64,000 bases of DNA from Chryseobacterium sp. BGARF1 (GCF_001677955.1 NZ_LELA01000065.1:35297-99296); one strand, 5' to 3'. Shown: positions 43,802 to 53,422, counted from the stretch's first letter. The notes: generated by a model from the sequence alone, not told the origin. Numbers and translations are program-made.

Positions 43802-44056
43802 TTATAAATATTTAGATCTTCTGGATTTTATTTCGGAATTTATTTGACTGATACTAATCAAACTCGGTACGAATGTTAATGAACCTCCAATGGCAACTGC
43901 AATCAATGCAAAGTTTTTAGAGCTTATAGCAAAATAAAAAAGAGCACAACAGGCAAGAATCATCACAATTCCTAATCCAATGGTAGCACTTAAAATCGTT
44001 TTTTTCTTCGATTCTAATTCTTCTATACTCAGTTCAGATAATTTATTTGCTTTCAT
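43802..44056 (-). CDS. Small membrane protein of unknown function
   Basis: This 84-residue protein has a charged N-terminal helix (KANKLSELSIEELESKKKTI), two membrane helices (SATIGLGIVMILACCALFYF and FALIAVAIGGSLTFVPSLI) and a basic tail. It starts 4 bp after the stop of the lipoprotein gene at 44061 and is presumably co-transcribed. Confidence 0.65.
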   Translation of the reverse strand: MKANKLSELSIEELESKKKTILSATIGLGIVMILACCALFYFAISSKNFALIAVAIGGSLTFVPSLISISQINSEIKSRRSKYL

Positions 44057-44060
44057 CGCT

Positions 44061-44474
44061 TTAGTCTAATACAATTCTATAATATCCGTTTTCTTTTGTT
44101 GCTGAAATATCTTCAAAATCAATTTTATCAATTTGATAACCATCACAATCTGTTGTCACGTTTGATGATGTAATGGAAAAAAAGAAAATATTTGATCCTG
44201 CAGTAAATCTGTATTCCTGAATTCCGTTAAATGCCCCAACATTTTTCAAAATAACTTTGTGGTCGTCTGTTGGTGCGAGTTCTACACTTGTATAACTATC
44301 TTGTCCGGTTTTTCTCATAATGCTGTATGTGGTAAGACTTCCATTCTGAATTAAATTTTCTCCGGCAGAATTTACAAACTCAAAAACAACTTTTTCGGGA
44401 TTTGTATAACAGTCTTTTTTACAAGAAATTAGAATTAACGAAAAGCAGAGTAATAGCAGAAATTTTTTGAACAC
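44061..44474 (-). CDS. Small lipoprotein, paralogue of the neighbouring gene at 44664
   Basis: This 137-residue protein has a lipoprotein signal ending LISC (Cys18). KVVFEFVNSAGENLIQNGSL, HKVILKNVGAFNGIQEYRF and CDGYQIDKIDFEDI align closely with the product at 44664-45068, and the last residues GYYRIVLD/GYYKIVLN match. The pair is a tandem duplication. The start is GTG (44472-44474); no in-frame ATG lies nearby. Function unknown. Confidence 0.75.
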   Translation of the reverse strand: MFKKFLLLLCFSLILISCKKDCYTNPEKVVFEFVNSAGENLIQNGSLTTYSIMRKTGQDSYTSVELAPTDDHKVILKNVGAFNGIQEYRFTAGSNIFFFSITSSNVTTDCDGYQIDKIDFEDISATKENGYYRIVLD

Positions 44475-44510
44475 ATTTATTGTTTTAATATTTGAATCTC
44501 ACGAATCTAC

Positions 44511-44545
44511 AAAAAAATAAGGGAATTATTAATTAAAATTCCCTT
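44511..44545 (-). terminator. Terminator for the lipoprotein gene at 44664
   Basis: AAGGGAATT and AATTCCCTT form the stem; on the minus strand it is followed by ATTTTTTT. Confidence 0.7.
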
Positions 44546-44663
44546 TAAGTTGAAAAAAAACATGCTTTAAAGTACTAATTTTTAGTTCAATTTAATCTTT
44601 ATTTCATTATTTGTGTCTTATCTTTTGTGAAAATTTTTACTCATTATAAATCTGTAATAATCA

Positions 44664-45068
44664 TTAATTCAATACAATTTTATAATATCCTTTTTCATCT
44701 TTTACATCAATACCAACCCCAGTAAACGTTAATTTATTGATTTGAAACCCATCGCAACCTCCTTTAAATTCTGATGACAATATTGAAAAATCGAAAACAT
44801 TTACATTAGAATAAAACTTGTAGTTTTTGGTTCCATTATAAGCGCCCACATTTTCTAAAATGACTTTATTATCATCGGTCTTAGTAAGTTGAAGATTTGC
44901 GTTATTTTCATCTTGAATTGAATAATTAGTAAGTGTCCCGTTCGTAATCAAGTTTTCATTATCTGAATTGATGAATTCAAAAACAATCGGCTGTGGAGCA
45001 TTGTAGCATTCTTCGCCACAAGCTGTGAAAAGAAAGCCAATAATAAGAAACATGAATATTTTTTTCAT
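44664..45068 (-). CDS. Small lipoprotein, tandem paralogue
   Basis: This 134-residue protein begins MKKIFMFLIIGFLFTACGEEC with the lipobox Cys at 17. The body (PIVFEFINSDNENLITNGTL, NKVILENVGAYNGTKNYKF, CDGFQINKLTF) is the same fold as the product at 44061-44474. I start at 45068 because it begins the signal peptide; the reading from 45107 adds 13 residues in front. Function unknown. Confidence 0.75.
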   Translation of the reverse strand: MKKIFMFLIIGFLFTACGEECYNAPQPIVFEFINSDNENLITNGTLTNYSIQDENNANLQLTKTDDNKVILENVGAYNGTKNYKFYSNVNVFDFSILSSEFKGGCDGFQINKLTFTGVGIDVKDEKGYYKIVLN

Positions 45069-45240
45069 GAGAGATAGATTAATTAATGGAAAAGTAAAAT
45101 TAATCATTTAAACTTTTGTATTTAAAATTCTTATAAATTTTGTCAGGAAAGAATTTTATACTGAGATAAAAATTAAACGGATATGAGATAAAAATCAAAA
45201 AAAATAATTCTTGATAAATTGAAAGAAATGTAGTAAAGTT

Positions 45241-45690
45241 TTATTTTTTTATCTCCTTTGCTTTATCAATATCTGCACTGATCAGGTCTCGGGCGTAAGA
45301 AGTAGCCTTTTGATATTTCGTAAAAAAAGCTTCTTTAAATGCATCATCAATTTTTTCAGTCTTCATGAATTCATAAACAATTTCGGCTCTAATAGCTCTA
45401 AGCTCAAAGAGAACAAGCTTATAAGTATTTTTCTTATTGTCAACCTGAAATAAGGTGTCAAATGCTGTGATTGCAGTAGTTAAAGCACCTAATATTAAAA
45501 TAGTTGAAGTCTTTATAGAGTTGTCAATTTCAGACATTCCTGCTAGAACTGTAATTATTCCGGCAAAAATAATTTGAGTAATTCTGATAAAATAAAACAA
45601 TCGAATATAATTATCAGCTTTGTTTTCAATTCTGTTGATCTCCTTTTGAATTTGTAGATAAAAAGGGTCATTTATTGCGTCGTCTTTCAT
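45241..45690 (-). CDS. DUF4231/SLATT-like two-helix membrane protein
   Basis: This 149-residue protein has a charged N-terminal helix (IQKEINRIENKADNYIRLFY), two close membrane helices (FIRITQIIFAGIITVLAG and TSTILILGALTTAITAFDTLF) and a long charged C-terminal helix (LVLFELRAIRAEIVYEFM). This matches DUF4231/SLATT proteins, some of which are pore-forming effectors in nucleotide-signalling defence systems. No SMODS, SLOG or other partner gene lies beside it, so a defence role is unsupported here. Confidence 0.6.
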   Translation of the reverse strand: MKDDAINDPFYLQIQKEINRIENKADNYIRLFYFIRITQIIFAGIITVLAGMSEIDNSIKTSTILILGALTTAITAFDTLFQVDNKKNTYKLVLFELRAIRAEIVYEFMKTEKIDDAFKEAFFTKYQKATSYARDLISADIDKAKEIKK

Positions 45691-45780
45691 GGTAAATAGT
45701 TTTAATTAAAATTATATAATTAATTCAAAAAAAGTATATTAAATATTTTAAATTTAAATTATTTTTAAATCAAACACCAT

Positions 45781-45810
45781 TTGAATTCAAGTTTAAATCG
45801 ATTACATTTG
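45781..45810 (+). promoter_or_regulatory. ppc promoter TTG-N19-TACATTTG
   Basis: TTG at 45781-45783 and TACATTTG at 45803-45810; ATG follows 4 bp later, implying a leaderless or nearly leaderless mRNA. Confidence 0.72.
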
Positions 45811-45814
45811 TTAT

Positions 45815-48349
45815 ATGATACACGACCAACGCGCAGAAAAATTTAGGCAGATCGTTGAAAATAAGTTTCAGATCTACAATTCATTATTTATGAGCTTGCC
45901 TTATGATAAAATGACGAATATTGGGATGTTGCTTCCGTTTCTTTGTGAAGAAAGCAAAGTGGGCTATGAAGCCGGAAAAACACCTGAAGAAATCGTTGAA
46001 GAGTTTTTTAAAAATCACACTGATCTACAAACTGAAGAGCAGAAGACTGAATTGCTTTTTAAAATCATACAATACATTGAAAGACAGGTTGTTTTGTTTG
46101 ACAGTATTGAAGATGCTGCTTTTCCGAACATCCACTCCGAAAGTGACAACGGAACGGTAACCAATATGTATGAACGCTCATTGCAAGATCATAAACTGGA
46201 AAAAATTCGTGAAAAACTGAAGGATTTTGCCGTGAAAATTGTGTTTACGGCTCACCCTACGCAGTTTTATCCGAATTCTGTGCAGAGAATTCTTCATGAT
46301 CTTAGAAATGCAATTACGACAGATTCTATTACCAATATTGATATGTTGCTGCAGCAGTTGGGAAAAACTCCTTTTGTCAATAAAGAAAAACCAACTCCCA
46401 TTGATGAAGCGTTAAGCATCATTTATTACCTGAGATATGTGTATTATGACACGATTGGAGAACTTTTCACAAAAATAAAATCGACATTTGGAAGCGAGCA
46501 TTTTCATTTACATGAAGACCTTATTCAGCTAGGCTTCTGGCCGGGAGGTGACCGTGATGGAAATCCTTTTGTGACCGCAGATGTAACGAAAAGAGTGGCA
46601 GAAGAACTGCATTCAGCGATTTTAAAAGCGTATTATAATAATCTTAAATCTGTACGAAGAAGGTTAAGCTTCCGTGGAGTTTCTGATGTGCTGACAAAAC
46701 TGAGCAACGAATTGTATTCTGCTATTTTTAGAAATGAAAAAATCACTGCAGAAGATATTATTAAAAGATTAGAAGAAGCTGAAAAGATCTTGGTTGAGCA
46801 ACATAATTCTTTATTCCTTGACGTTTTAGTGAATTTCAAAGACCGTGTAAAAATCTTCGGAACTCATTTTGCGACGTTGGATGTGAGACAAGACAGCAGA
46901 ATTCATCAGCAGGTTATTAATGAGGTTTTTGCTAAGGTTTTTGGAAATATTGAAGCGAGCAATGATGAAAAATTCAATAAATTAATTGAAATCTCAGATA
47001 AAGTGAATGCCGATGAATTTGAGGATATTGTAAAAGATACTTTGTTAACGGTTTCTCAAATTTCAGAAATTCAGGAACTGAACGGCTCCAGAGGGATGAA
47101 TCGATACATTATTTCAAATTCTGATGCAGTGAAAGATGTGATGAATGTATATGCATTTTTCAAAATTTCCGGCTACAAGGATGATGATATCAATATGGAT
47201 ATTGTTCCGCTTTTCGAAACGATGGAAGGTCTTGCCAACGCTGAAAATGTAATGAGAGAGCTATATCAGAATCCTGTCTATCAGAAACATTTGGAAAGAA
47301 GAGGAAACCAACAAACCATTATGCTTGGTTTTTCAGACGGAACAAAAGATGGTGGTTATCTGAAGGCAAACTGGGAAATCTATAAAGCCAAAGAAGTTTT
47401 GACCAAACTTTCTGAAGAGAATGGAATTAAAGTAATCTTCTTCGACGGTAGAGGCGGACCTCCTGCAAGAGGTGGTGGAAAAACCCATGATTTCTACGCA
47501 TCACAAGGCAAAACAATTGCCAATAATAAAATTGAATTAACGATTCAGGGACAGACAATTACAAGTATTTTTGGTAATAAAGAACAGGCAAAATATAATT
47601 TTGAACAGCTTTTAACGGCTGGTGTTGAGAATGATGTTTTCAAAAATTCTAAAAAAGATTTAACGGAAAAAGAAAGAGCGTTAATTATAGAACTAGCAGA
47701 CATCAGTTATCAAAAATATTCAGACCTAAAGGCACATCCGATGTTTGTTCCGTATTTGCAGGAAATGAGTACTTTAGAATATTATGGGAAAACCAATATC
47801 GGAAGTCGTCCTTCAAAACGTGGTGGTGGCAGTGAATTGAAATTTGAAGATTTAAGAGCAATTCCTTTTGTGGGATCTTGGTCTCAGTTGAAGCAGAATG
47901 TTCCCGGGTTTTTCGGTTTTGGTTTCGCGATGCAACAAATGAAAGAGCAGGGTAGGTTTGAAGAAGTAATCGAGTTGTACAGAGGTTCAGACTTCTTTAA
48001 AACTTTAGTTTTAAACTCGATGATGAGTATGAACAAATCTTATTTTCCTTTGACTTATTACATTAAAAACAACCCGAAATTTGGAGAATTCTGGAATGTT
48101 CTATTTTCTGAATACAATCTTTCAAAAAATATTATGCTCGAATTGACAGGGTTTAAACAGCTGCAGCAAGAAGATCCATTATCAAGAAAATCGGTGAAAA
48201 TCAGAGAAAGAATTGTACTTCCATTATTGAGCATTCAGCAATATGCTTTAATGAAACTTCAAAAAGGGGAAGGCAATAAAGATGCCTATGAAAAATTGGT
48301 AACACGTTCTCTGTTTGGAAATATTAATGCGAGTAGAAATTCGGCTTAA
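45815..48349 (+). CDS. ppc: Phosphoenolpyruvate carboxylase
   Basis: This 844-residue protein has catalytic H147 in VFTAHPTQ, GGDRDGNPFVT, the mobile-loop motif DGRGGPPARGG (usual form GRGGSVGRGG, so two positions differ), NIGSRPSKRGG and RAIPFVGSWSQLKQNVPGFFGFG. It carboxylates PEP to oxaloacetate, an anaplerotic step. Monocistronic with its own promoter and terminator. Confidence 0.95.
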   Translation: MIHDQRAEKFRQIVENKFQIYNSLFMSLPYDKMTNIGMLLPFLCEESKVGYEAGKTPEEIVEEFFKNHTDLQTEEQKTELLFKIIQYIERQVVLFDSIEDAAFPNIHSESDNGTVTNMYERSLQDHKLEKIREKLKDFAVKIVFTAHPTQFYPNSVQRILHDLRNAITTDSITNIDMLLQQLGKTPFVNKEKPTPIDEALSIIYYLRYVYYDTIGELFTKIKSTFGSEHFHLHEDLIQLGFWPGGDRDGNPFVTADVTKRVAEELHSAILKAYYNNLKSVRRRLSFRGVSDVLTKLSNELYSAIFRNEKITAEDIIKRLEEAEKILVEQHNSLFLDVLVNFKDRVKIFGTHFATLDVRQDSRIHQQVINEVFAKVFGNIEASNDEKFNKLIEISDKVNADEFEDIVKDTLLTVSQISEIQELNGSRGMNRYIISNSDAVKDVMNVYAFFKISGYKDDDINMDIVPLFETMEGLANAENVMRELYQNPVYQKHLERRGNQQTIMLGFSDGTKDGGYLKANWEIYKAKEVLTKLSEENGIKVIFFDGRGGPPARGGGKTHDFYASQGKTIANNKIELTIQGQTITSIFGNKEQAKYNFEQLLTAGVENDVFKNSKKDLTEKERALIIELADISYQKYSDLKAHPMFVPYLQEMSTLEYYGKTNIGSRPSKRGGGSELKFEDLRAIPFVGSWSQLKQNVPGFFGFGFAMQQMKEQGRFEEVIELYRGSDFFKTLVLNSMMSMNKSYFPLTYYIKNNPKFGEFWNVLFSEYNLSKNIMLELTGFKQLQQEDPLSRKSVKIRERIVLPLLSIQQYALMKLQKGEGNKDAYEKLVTRSLFGNINASRNSA

Positions 48350-48381
48350 AGAATTTTTAAATTTAAATATATCTATAAACT

Positions 48382-48417
48382 AAAAAGAGACTGTCATAAA
48401 AGCAGTCTCTTTTTTTT
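48382..48417. terminator. Terminator between convergent ppc and mscS genes
   Basis: AAAGAGACTG and CAGTCTCTTT form the stem around TCATAAAAG, followed by a long T-run. Confidence 0.88.
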
Positions 48418-48418
48418 G

Positions 48419-49306
48419 TTAACCTAATTTGTCAGAAGAATTCGTTTGTTCATTTACCTGATTAACTAAGCTTATACTGGTTGGTGTTACTAAAGGAATA
48501 TTATCTGAATCCAGACGCTTTTTTATTTTTTCTAACGCTTCACTTTTTATATGCACCATATTGGATCCTGATACAATCCAGAATTTTGCCTGAAGATTAA
48601 AAATACCCTGTTTTAAGCTGGTGAAATTGACCTCAGCAGTTTCGAGTCGATCTATATTCCCTAAATTTTTTATAACATCCAAAATACCTTGCTGTGCTTT
48701 GCTTACATCTTCATCGGCAGGAATTTCAAAATCTAAAATAATTCTTCTCTGTGGTGATGCTGTGATATTATAAAATGGAGCATTAAAAATTACCTGATTC
48801 GGAATATATGCCTTTTTTCCGTCGTCTGTAATCATTTTTGTGGTTAGAAAACCAATGTCCTGTACGGTTCCTGAGTGATTTCCTATCGTGATATAATCTC
48901 CTACTTTGAAGGCTTTATCAATCCCAATCAGCATTCCTGAGAATATACTTGAAACCAAATCTTTTAAAGCAACCCCGGCAATTACCCCGGCAACTCCTAA
49001 ACTACCGATGAATTTCCATAAAAAGCCACTGAATCCCATGATTTCAAGAGCAATAAAGGACCCCATCATCATGATAATAAATCTAAAAATACCGATGATC
49101 GTAATTACAGATCCTTCATTTTTACTTTGAGGAAAAACCTTGTGCATGATTTTTACGGCAAGCTTACTTAGATATTTACTGCTAAAAAGAAAAAATAAAA
49201 ATACTAAGATTCCCACAACGAGTTTTGGGGTGAGTTGCGCAAATGCGATATACCAATTTTCTAAAACGTTATACACAGTATCTACGTAGCTTAAGCCATA
49301 TTCCAT
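48419..49306 (-). CDS. MscS-family mechanosensitive channel
   Basis: This 295-residue protein has three membrane segments. The pore helix region SLGVAGVIAGVALKDLVSSIFSGMLIGIDKAFKVGDYI carries the Gly/Ala-rich TM3 signature, followed by GTVQDIGFLTTKMITDDGKKAYIPNQVIFNAPFYN of the beta domain. It releases solutes during hypo-osmotic shock. It ends two bases after the shared terminator. Confidence 0.93.
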   Translation of the reverse strand: MEYGLSYVDTVYNVLENWYIAFAQLTPKLVVGILVFLFFLFSSKYLSKLAVKIMHKVFPQSKNEGSVITIIGIFRFIIMMMGSFIALEIMGFSGFLWKFIGSLGVAGVIAGVALKDLVSSIFSGMLIGIDKAFKVGDYITIGNHSGTVQDIGFLTTKMITDDGKKAYIPNQVIFNAPFYNITASPQRRIILDFEIPADEDVSKAQQGILDVIKNLGNIDRLETAEVNFTSLKQGIFNLQAKFWIVSGSNMVHIKSEALEKIKKRLDSDNIPLVTPTSISLVNQVNEQTNSSDKLG

Positions 49307-49347
49307 AATAATCTTTTAAATTTTAAAATATTTTTTAAGCAAAAATT

Positions 49348-49377
49348 TTGCCAGTTACAAAAAGTCTATTAAATTTG
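49348..49377 (+). promoter_or_regulatory. Peroxiredoxin promoter TTG-N19-TAAATTTG
   Basis: TTG at 49348-49350 and TAAATTTG at 49370-49377, 22 bp before the ATG. Confidence 0.75.
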
Positions 49378-49399
49378 TAGACTAATAAAACGAAATATT

Positions 49400-50035
49400 A
49401 TGTCGATCAAACTAGGAGATACAGCACCCAACTTTCAGGCAGACTCATCATTAGGGAATATTGATTTTTATGAATACCTAGGAAATTCTTGGGGAATTTT
49501 GTTTTCGCATCCTGCAGATTTTACTCCGGTTTGTACGACAGAATTAGGTTTTACTTCAAAACTGCAGACCGATTTTGAGAAAAAAAATACAAAAGTGATT
49601 GCCTTAAGTATAGATGGAGTAGAAGATCACAAAAAATGGATTGATGATATTAATGAAACTCAAAATACCGAAGTAAGGTTTCCGATTATCGCAGACAAAG
49701 ACAGAAAAGTTTCTGAGCAATATGATTTTATTCATCCGAATGCTTCAGTAACGGCAACAGTTCGTTCTCTTTTGATTATTGACCCAGAAAAAAAAGTGAG
49801 ATTGATTATTACATACCCAGCTTCTACAGGAAGAAATTTTAATGAGATCAACAGAGTTTTAGATTCGCTTCAATTGGTAGATTCTCATAAAATTGCAACG
49901 CCTGTTAACTGGAATGACGGCGATGATGTGATCATTCCACCATCAATTTCTACGGAAGATGCAAAAAATATTTTCCCTAAAGGGGTAACCGAAATAAAAC
50001 CATATTTACGATACACCCCTCAACCAAATAAATAG
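49400..50035 (+). CDS. 1-Cys peroxiredoxin (Prdx6-like)
   Basis: This 211-residue protein has the peroxidatic C45 in HPADFTPVCTTELG and no second conserved Cys. The C-terminal extension (TPVNWNDGDDVIIPPSISTEDA) is typical of the Prx6 subfamily. It reduces hydrogen peroxide and organic peroxides using an external thiol. Monocistronic. Confidence 0.95.
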   Translation: MSIKLGDTAPNFQADSSLGNIDFYEYLGNSWGILFSHPADFTPVCTTELGFTSKLQTDFEKKNTKVIALSIDGVEDHKKWIDDINETQNTEVRFPIIADKDRKVSEQYDFIHPNASVTATVRSLLIIDPEKKVRLIITYPASTGRNFNEINRVLDSLQLVDSHKIATPVNWNDGDDVIIPPSISTEDAKNIFPKGVTEIKPYLRYTPQPNK

Positions 50036-50080
50036 GCTTAGATTTTTTATTTATTATATATAGTTTAGTTTTAATTTGAA

Positions 50081-50116
50081 GAAAGCGGCTTGGAAATTTC
50101 CAAGCCGCTTTCGTTT
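50081..50116. terminator. Perfect palindromic terminator after the peroxiredoxin gene
   Basis: GAAAGCGGCTTGGAAA and its exact inverse meet with no loop base (50081-50112). It can serve both convergent genes. Confidence 0.8.
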
Positions 50117-50140
50117 GTTATGATAAAACTGTGTTTTTTA

Positions 50141-50731
50141 TTATTTTACATCGTTTACTATAGATTTAGCTTTTGAAGTCGGTAAGTAAATACTGAAACC
50201 AACATTAAATGTAATGTTAGAAGTTAGTCCTTCATTACCAAATCCAGTTATACCATTGTACTTAACCAATCCCTCAACACCTATGTTTGGCGTAATAAAG
50301 TAAGAATAACCAGGACCAACACCGAAATCTAAACCTGTGGTATTAGTCCCACCTTTCGTATTTTGTCCTCCCACACCAACATTACCTTCAAAAAACCATC
50401 TTCCGTGATTTAATAAATTGTCAACACCTTGTTCTCCTGGAGAAAGGTAATAACGCCCTAAACCACCTACTGCGTATGTGAATTTTGTCCCAGAATCTTT
50501 GGTTAATTTAGAAGTTCCTAAAGTAACATAACCACCAACCGCAACATTATCTTTTACAAAGTACGCCGCTCTAGGTTGTATTGAAATATTGTATCCTGCA
50601 TTTGTATTTAATCCGAAGTTACTTGAAAGTAAACTACTTCCTACCATCCAATTACCTTTTTGGATTTGTGCGTTTGCAGTTGTAGCTAAACCTGCGATAG
50701 CTAAAATTCCTGTAAAAATTAACTTTTTCAT
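50141..50731 (-). CDS. Outer-membrane beta-barrel protein
   Basis: This 196-residue protein has a signal peptide (1-21, ending TTANA-Q) and eight or so strands: NWMVGSSLLSSNFGLNT, YNISIQPRAAYFVKDNVAVGG, FFEGNVGVGG, VEGLVKYNGI and ITFNVGFSIYLP. It resembles OmpW/OprF-like small barrels common in Flavobacteriia. Role unknown beyond an outer-membrane structural or transport function. Confidence 0.85.
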   Translation of the reverse strand: MKKLIFTGILAIAGLATTANAQIQKGNWMVGSSLLSSNFGLNTNAGYNISIQPRAAYFVKDNVAVGGYVTLGTSKLTKDSGTKFTYAVGGLGRYYLSPGEQGVDNLLNHGRWFFEGNVGVGGQNTKGGTNTTGLDFGVGPGYSYFITPNIGVEGLVKYNGITGFGNEGLTSNITFNVGFSIYLPTSKAKSIVNDVK

Positions 50732-51052
50732 ATTTTTATTATTTAATGTTTATTACTTTGATAAAACGTAAAATTCAATTAATGTGCCAATAAGTTAATA
50801 GTAGAGACTTTTTTTTTATTTTTTAATTTTTTTTTAACAATAAAATTGAGGTAAAATTGGCAGTAATTTGGAATTTTTAATTAAGAATAGAATAATACAA
50901 AGTACTTGATTTGTTATTAAAAATTGTTGCAGGAGATTTAATAAAATAAAGGAAATGCTTTGTAAGAGGAGTTTTCAGCAATTTTATTTAAAATAAAAAA
51001 GTGGAAGCTACAAAACTGTAACTTCCACTTTATATAGTAAATGATTATATTA
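50732..51052 (-). terminator. Intergenic region with terminator for the siderophore receptor gene (50995-51032)
   Basis: AAGTGGAAG (50999-51007) pairs with CTTCCACTT (51022-51030); the A-run before it becomes a T-run on the minus strand, so it ends the receptor transcript at 51053. The remainder of the 321-bp gap is AT-rich upstream sequence of the beta-barrel gene with nothing else I can name. Confidence 0.75.
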
Positions 51053-53263
51053 TTAAAGCTTGTATGTAAGCGTAAAATAAAAATTTCTTGGGGTAATAGG
51101 GTTTACAGAATAATTTTCGTGGACATTGTAACTTTTAGTATCAAAAATATTATTAAGTTTTCCTTGTATTGAGAATTTTTTCCAATCATAACCTACGCTA
51201 AATGATGCCGTAGTAAAAGGATCTACTTCAAACATTCTTGTTACATTATTTCTTGATGCTAATGTAGCTTTTGTATCGTTCCAGCCAGCAAATCTACTTC
51301 CTACATAGTAAACACCTGCGCCTACTTTTAGACCTTGAAGTTTTTCACTAAATTTATAAAAAACAGATAAATTTGCTGTAGTAGCAGGAGTTCTTACCAA
51401 TCTCTGATCTTCCACGTATGAAGAGGGCAAATCTGGAGTGTCTTTATAAACCGAATGATTATAAGAGAAACCTCCAATAATTGATAAATATTTTGTAGGA
51501 TTTCCTGTAATATCTACTTCAAAACCTCTACTGCTCATTTTACCGATATATTCTTTAATAGTGGTATCGTTATTGGCAACTCCATTTCTATCGAACTGCG
51601 CAGTTCCATAATATTTATTATATAATATTTGGTATAATGAAACATTGAAAGATAATGCATTTCCAAAGAGGTTTTTCTTCATGCCAACTTCATATTGGTC
51701 TATTGTAGTTGGATTTAGGGCATTTTCGTTAATATCTCTTCCAGTATTTGTAGAGAATGAATTGGTATATGTTGCAAAAACAGATAAATTATCATTTGGC
51801 ATATACACTAAACCAAGTTTTGGAGATAAAGCTTGATCTGATGATGATGAATTAGGGGTTAAGGTTTTGATGCCCGTATTGAAATCGGTCTTGATTGTTG
51901 CCATATTTTCAATATAAGACCAACGTAAACCAGCAATTACTTTAAATTCTTTTGTTAAACTAATAAAATCTTGTGCATAAACTCCAACTCTTCTTGTTCT
52001 TGTTCTATTATTAATATTAAGTTTAGAATCTGGCATTGCAAGATCTGTGCTGTCCCAAGTTGAAGGGTCATCTAAATAAACAACTTTAGACGGAGAATTG
52101 GTTAAAGTATAAGTATAAGCATCTGTTTGTCCGTAATCTGCATCAGCACCAATTAATACTTTGTGACCAATACTTCCTGTATTAAATTCACCATTTAAGT
52201 TTACTTGTGCAGAACCGTAATTTTGTTCACCATTTGTTTTGATGTAAGGAACCGTCCAAGAAAGTCTTGTAGGACTTGTTTTTGCATACGTCCACGCTAC
52301 TCTTTCTGTTGAGAAGTAATCTTTAGTGTAGTTTTGATATGATGTAGTAGCATTTAGCGACCATTTATCATTTATTTGATGATTAAAAGTAACGTTTGTA
52401 GAAACCTGTTCTATATTTTGATATTGCCATTTAGTACCAAAAAAAGTACTTCTATCAGTGTTAGTATTTAAAGAATAACTACCGTCGTTAGCCGTGATAC
52501 CTCCAATTCCAAAATCCGGAGTGAAATCATTTTTAAGATAATCAGCCTCAACGATTAATTGAGATTTTGGGCTTAAATTAAATAAGAATGAAGGGTTGAA
52601 ATAGTATTTCTCCGACTGTACCACATCTCTAAAACTTTCAGCATATTCATAAGCTCCGTTTACTCTGAATGCAATATTTTTTGTTAGCGGACCATAAATA
52701 TCAACAGTAGGTTTGTAAGAATTCCAGCTTCCTGCGTTTAAACCAACGCTTCCACCAAAATCAAACCTGGGTTTTTTAGTAATCATGTTGATAACGCCTC
52801 CTGCAGCAGTATTTCCATAAAGCATTGCATTGGCTCCTTTTAAAACCTCAACTCTCTCCAATCCGCTTACTTCCGGGAAAACACCACTGTTAACTCTGCT
52901 TCCGTTCTTAAAAATGTTGTCATTACCTAATGCGAAACCACGGCCTCCAAAACTATCCTGAGAATTTCCTCTCGATGATGTAATATACATTCCGTTCACG
53001 TTCTGTAACACATCACTAAGCTGTTTTGCTTGTTGTTGCTCAATAATAGCATGAGTAATAATAGCAATAGGTTGCGGAGTTTCCATTACGGTAAGGTTCG
53101 ATTTTGTAGACATTGGAGTTGCCTTATTAGGGTTTCCTGTCTTACGGATATTCACATCTTCGATGGTTCCGATCCTGATCGTATCTGCTTCTGTATTTTT
53201 TAGTTGCGCACTAACTGTAATAGAAATAACCAGTAAGCTTAAAGAGATAATTTGTTTTTTCAT
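51053..53263 (-). CDS. TonB-dependent siderophore receptor
   Basis: This 736-residue protein has a signal peptide (1-19) and a plug domain: TMSTKSNLTVMETPQPI-type entry, QQQAKQLSDVLQNVNGMY, RGFALGNDNIFKNGSR and LERVEVLKGANAMLYGNTAAGGVINMITKKP. A 22-strand barrel follows and ends in the aromatic NFYFTLTYKL. The plug motifs match FhuA/FpvA-type siderophore receptors. It imports ferric siderophores using TonB energy and is probably iron-controlled, but I see no clear Fur box. A TACATTTG -7 element lies at 53296-53303 on the minus strand. Confidence 0.93.
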   Translation of the reverse strand: MKKQIISLSLLVISITVSAQLKNTEADTIRIGTIEDVNIRKTGNPNKATPMSTKSNLTVMETPQPIAIITHAIIEQQQAKQLSDVLQNVNGMYITSSRGNSQDSFGGRGFALGNDNIFKNGSRVNSGVFPEVSGLERVEVLKGANAMLYGNTAAGGVINMITKKPRFDFGGSVGLNAGSWNSYKPTVDIYGPLTKNIAFRVNGAYEYAESFRDVVQSEKYYFNPSFLFNLSPKSQLIVEADYLKNDFTPDFGIGGITANDGSYSLNTNTDRSTFFGTKWQYQNIEQVSTNVTFNHQINDKWSLNATTSYQNYTKDYFSTERVAWTYAKTSPTRLSWTVPYIKTNGEQNYGSAQVNLNGEFNTGSIGHKVLIGADADYGQTDAYTYTLTNSPSKVVYLDDPSTWDSTDLAMPDSKLNINNRTRTRRVGVYAQDFISLTKEFKVIAGLRWSYIENMATIKTDFNTGIKTLTPNSSSSDQALSPKLGLVYMPNDNLSVFATYTNSFSTNTGRDINENALNPTTIDQYEVGMKKNLFGNALSFNVSLYQILYNKYYGTAQFDRNGVANNDTTIKEYIGKMSSRGFEVDITGNPTKYLSIIGGFSYNHSVYKDTPDLPSSYVEDQRLVRTPATTANLSVFYKFSEKLQGLKVGAGVYYVGSRFAGWNDTKATLASRNNVTRMFEVDPFTTASFSVGYDWKKFSIQGKLNNIFDTKSYNVHENYSVNPITPRNFYFTLTYKL

Positions 53264-53295
53264 TTAGATTATTTAGAGAGGTTTTAAATAATGCG

Positions 53296-53303
53296 CAAAT
53301 GTA
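53296..53303 (-). promoter_or_regulatory. Promoter -7 element TACATTTG for the siderophore receptor
   Basis: Exact TAnnTTTG match on the minus strand, 32 bp from the start codon. Confidence 0.5.
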
Positions 53304-53400
53304 GGATTCTTGTTTAGAATAATTAAAAATTATTTTCTGATTTTTATCATATTATTTTTTTGTGAATTATTTTCCCAAATCTGATGTTTTTAATTTTAAA

Positions 53401-53408
53401 TATCTTTG
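53401..53408 (+). promoter_or_regulatory. Promoter -7 element TATCTTTG for the Gfo/Idh/MocA gene
   Basis: Exact TAnnTTTG match, 14 bp before the ATG at 53423. Confidence 0.5.
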
Positions 53409-53422
53409 TTAAAAATAAATCT

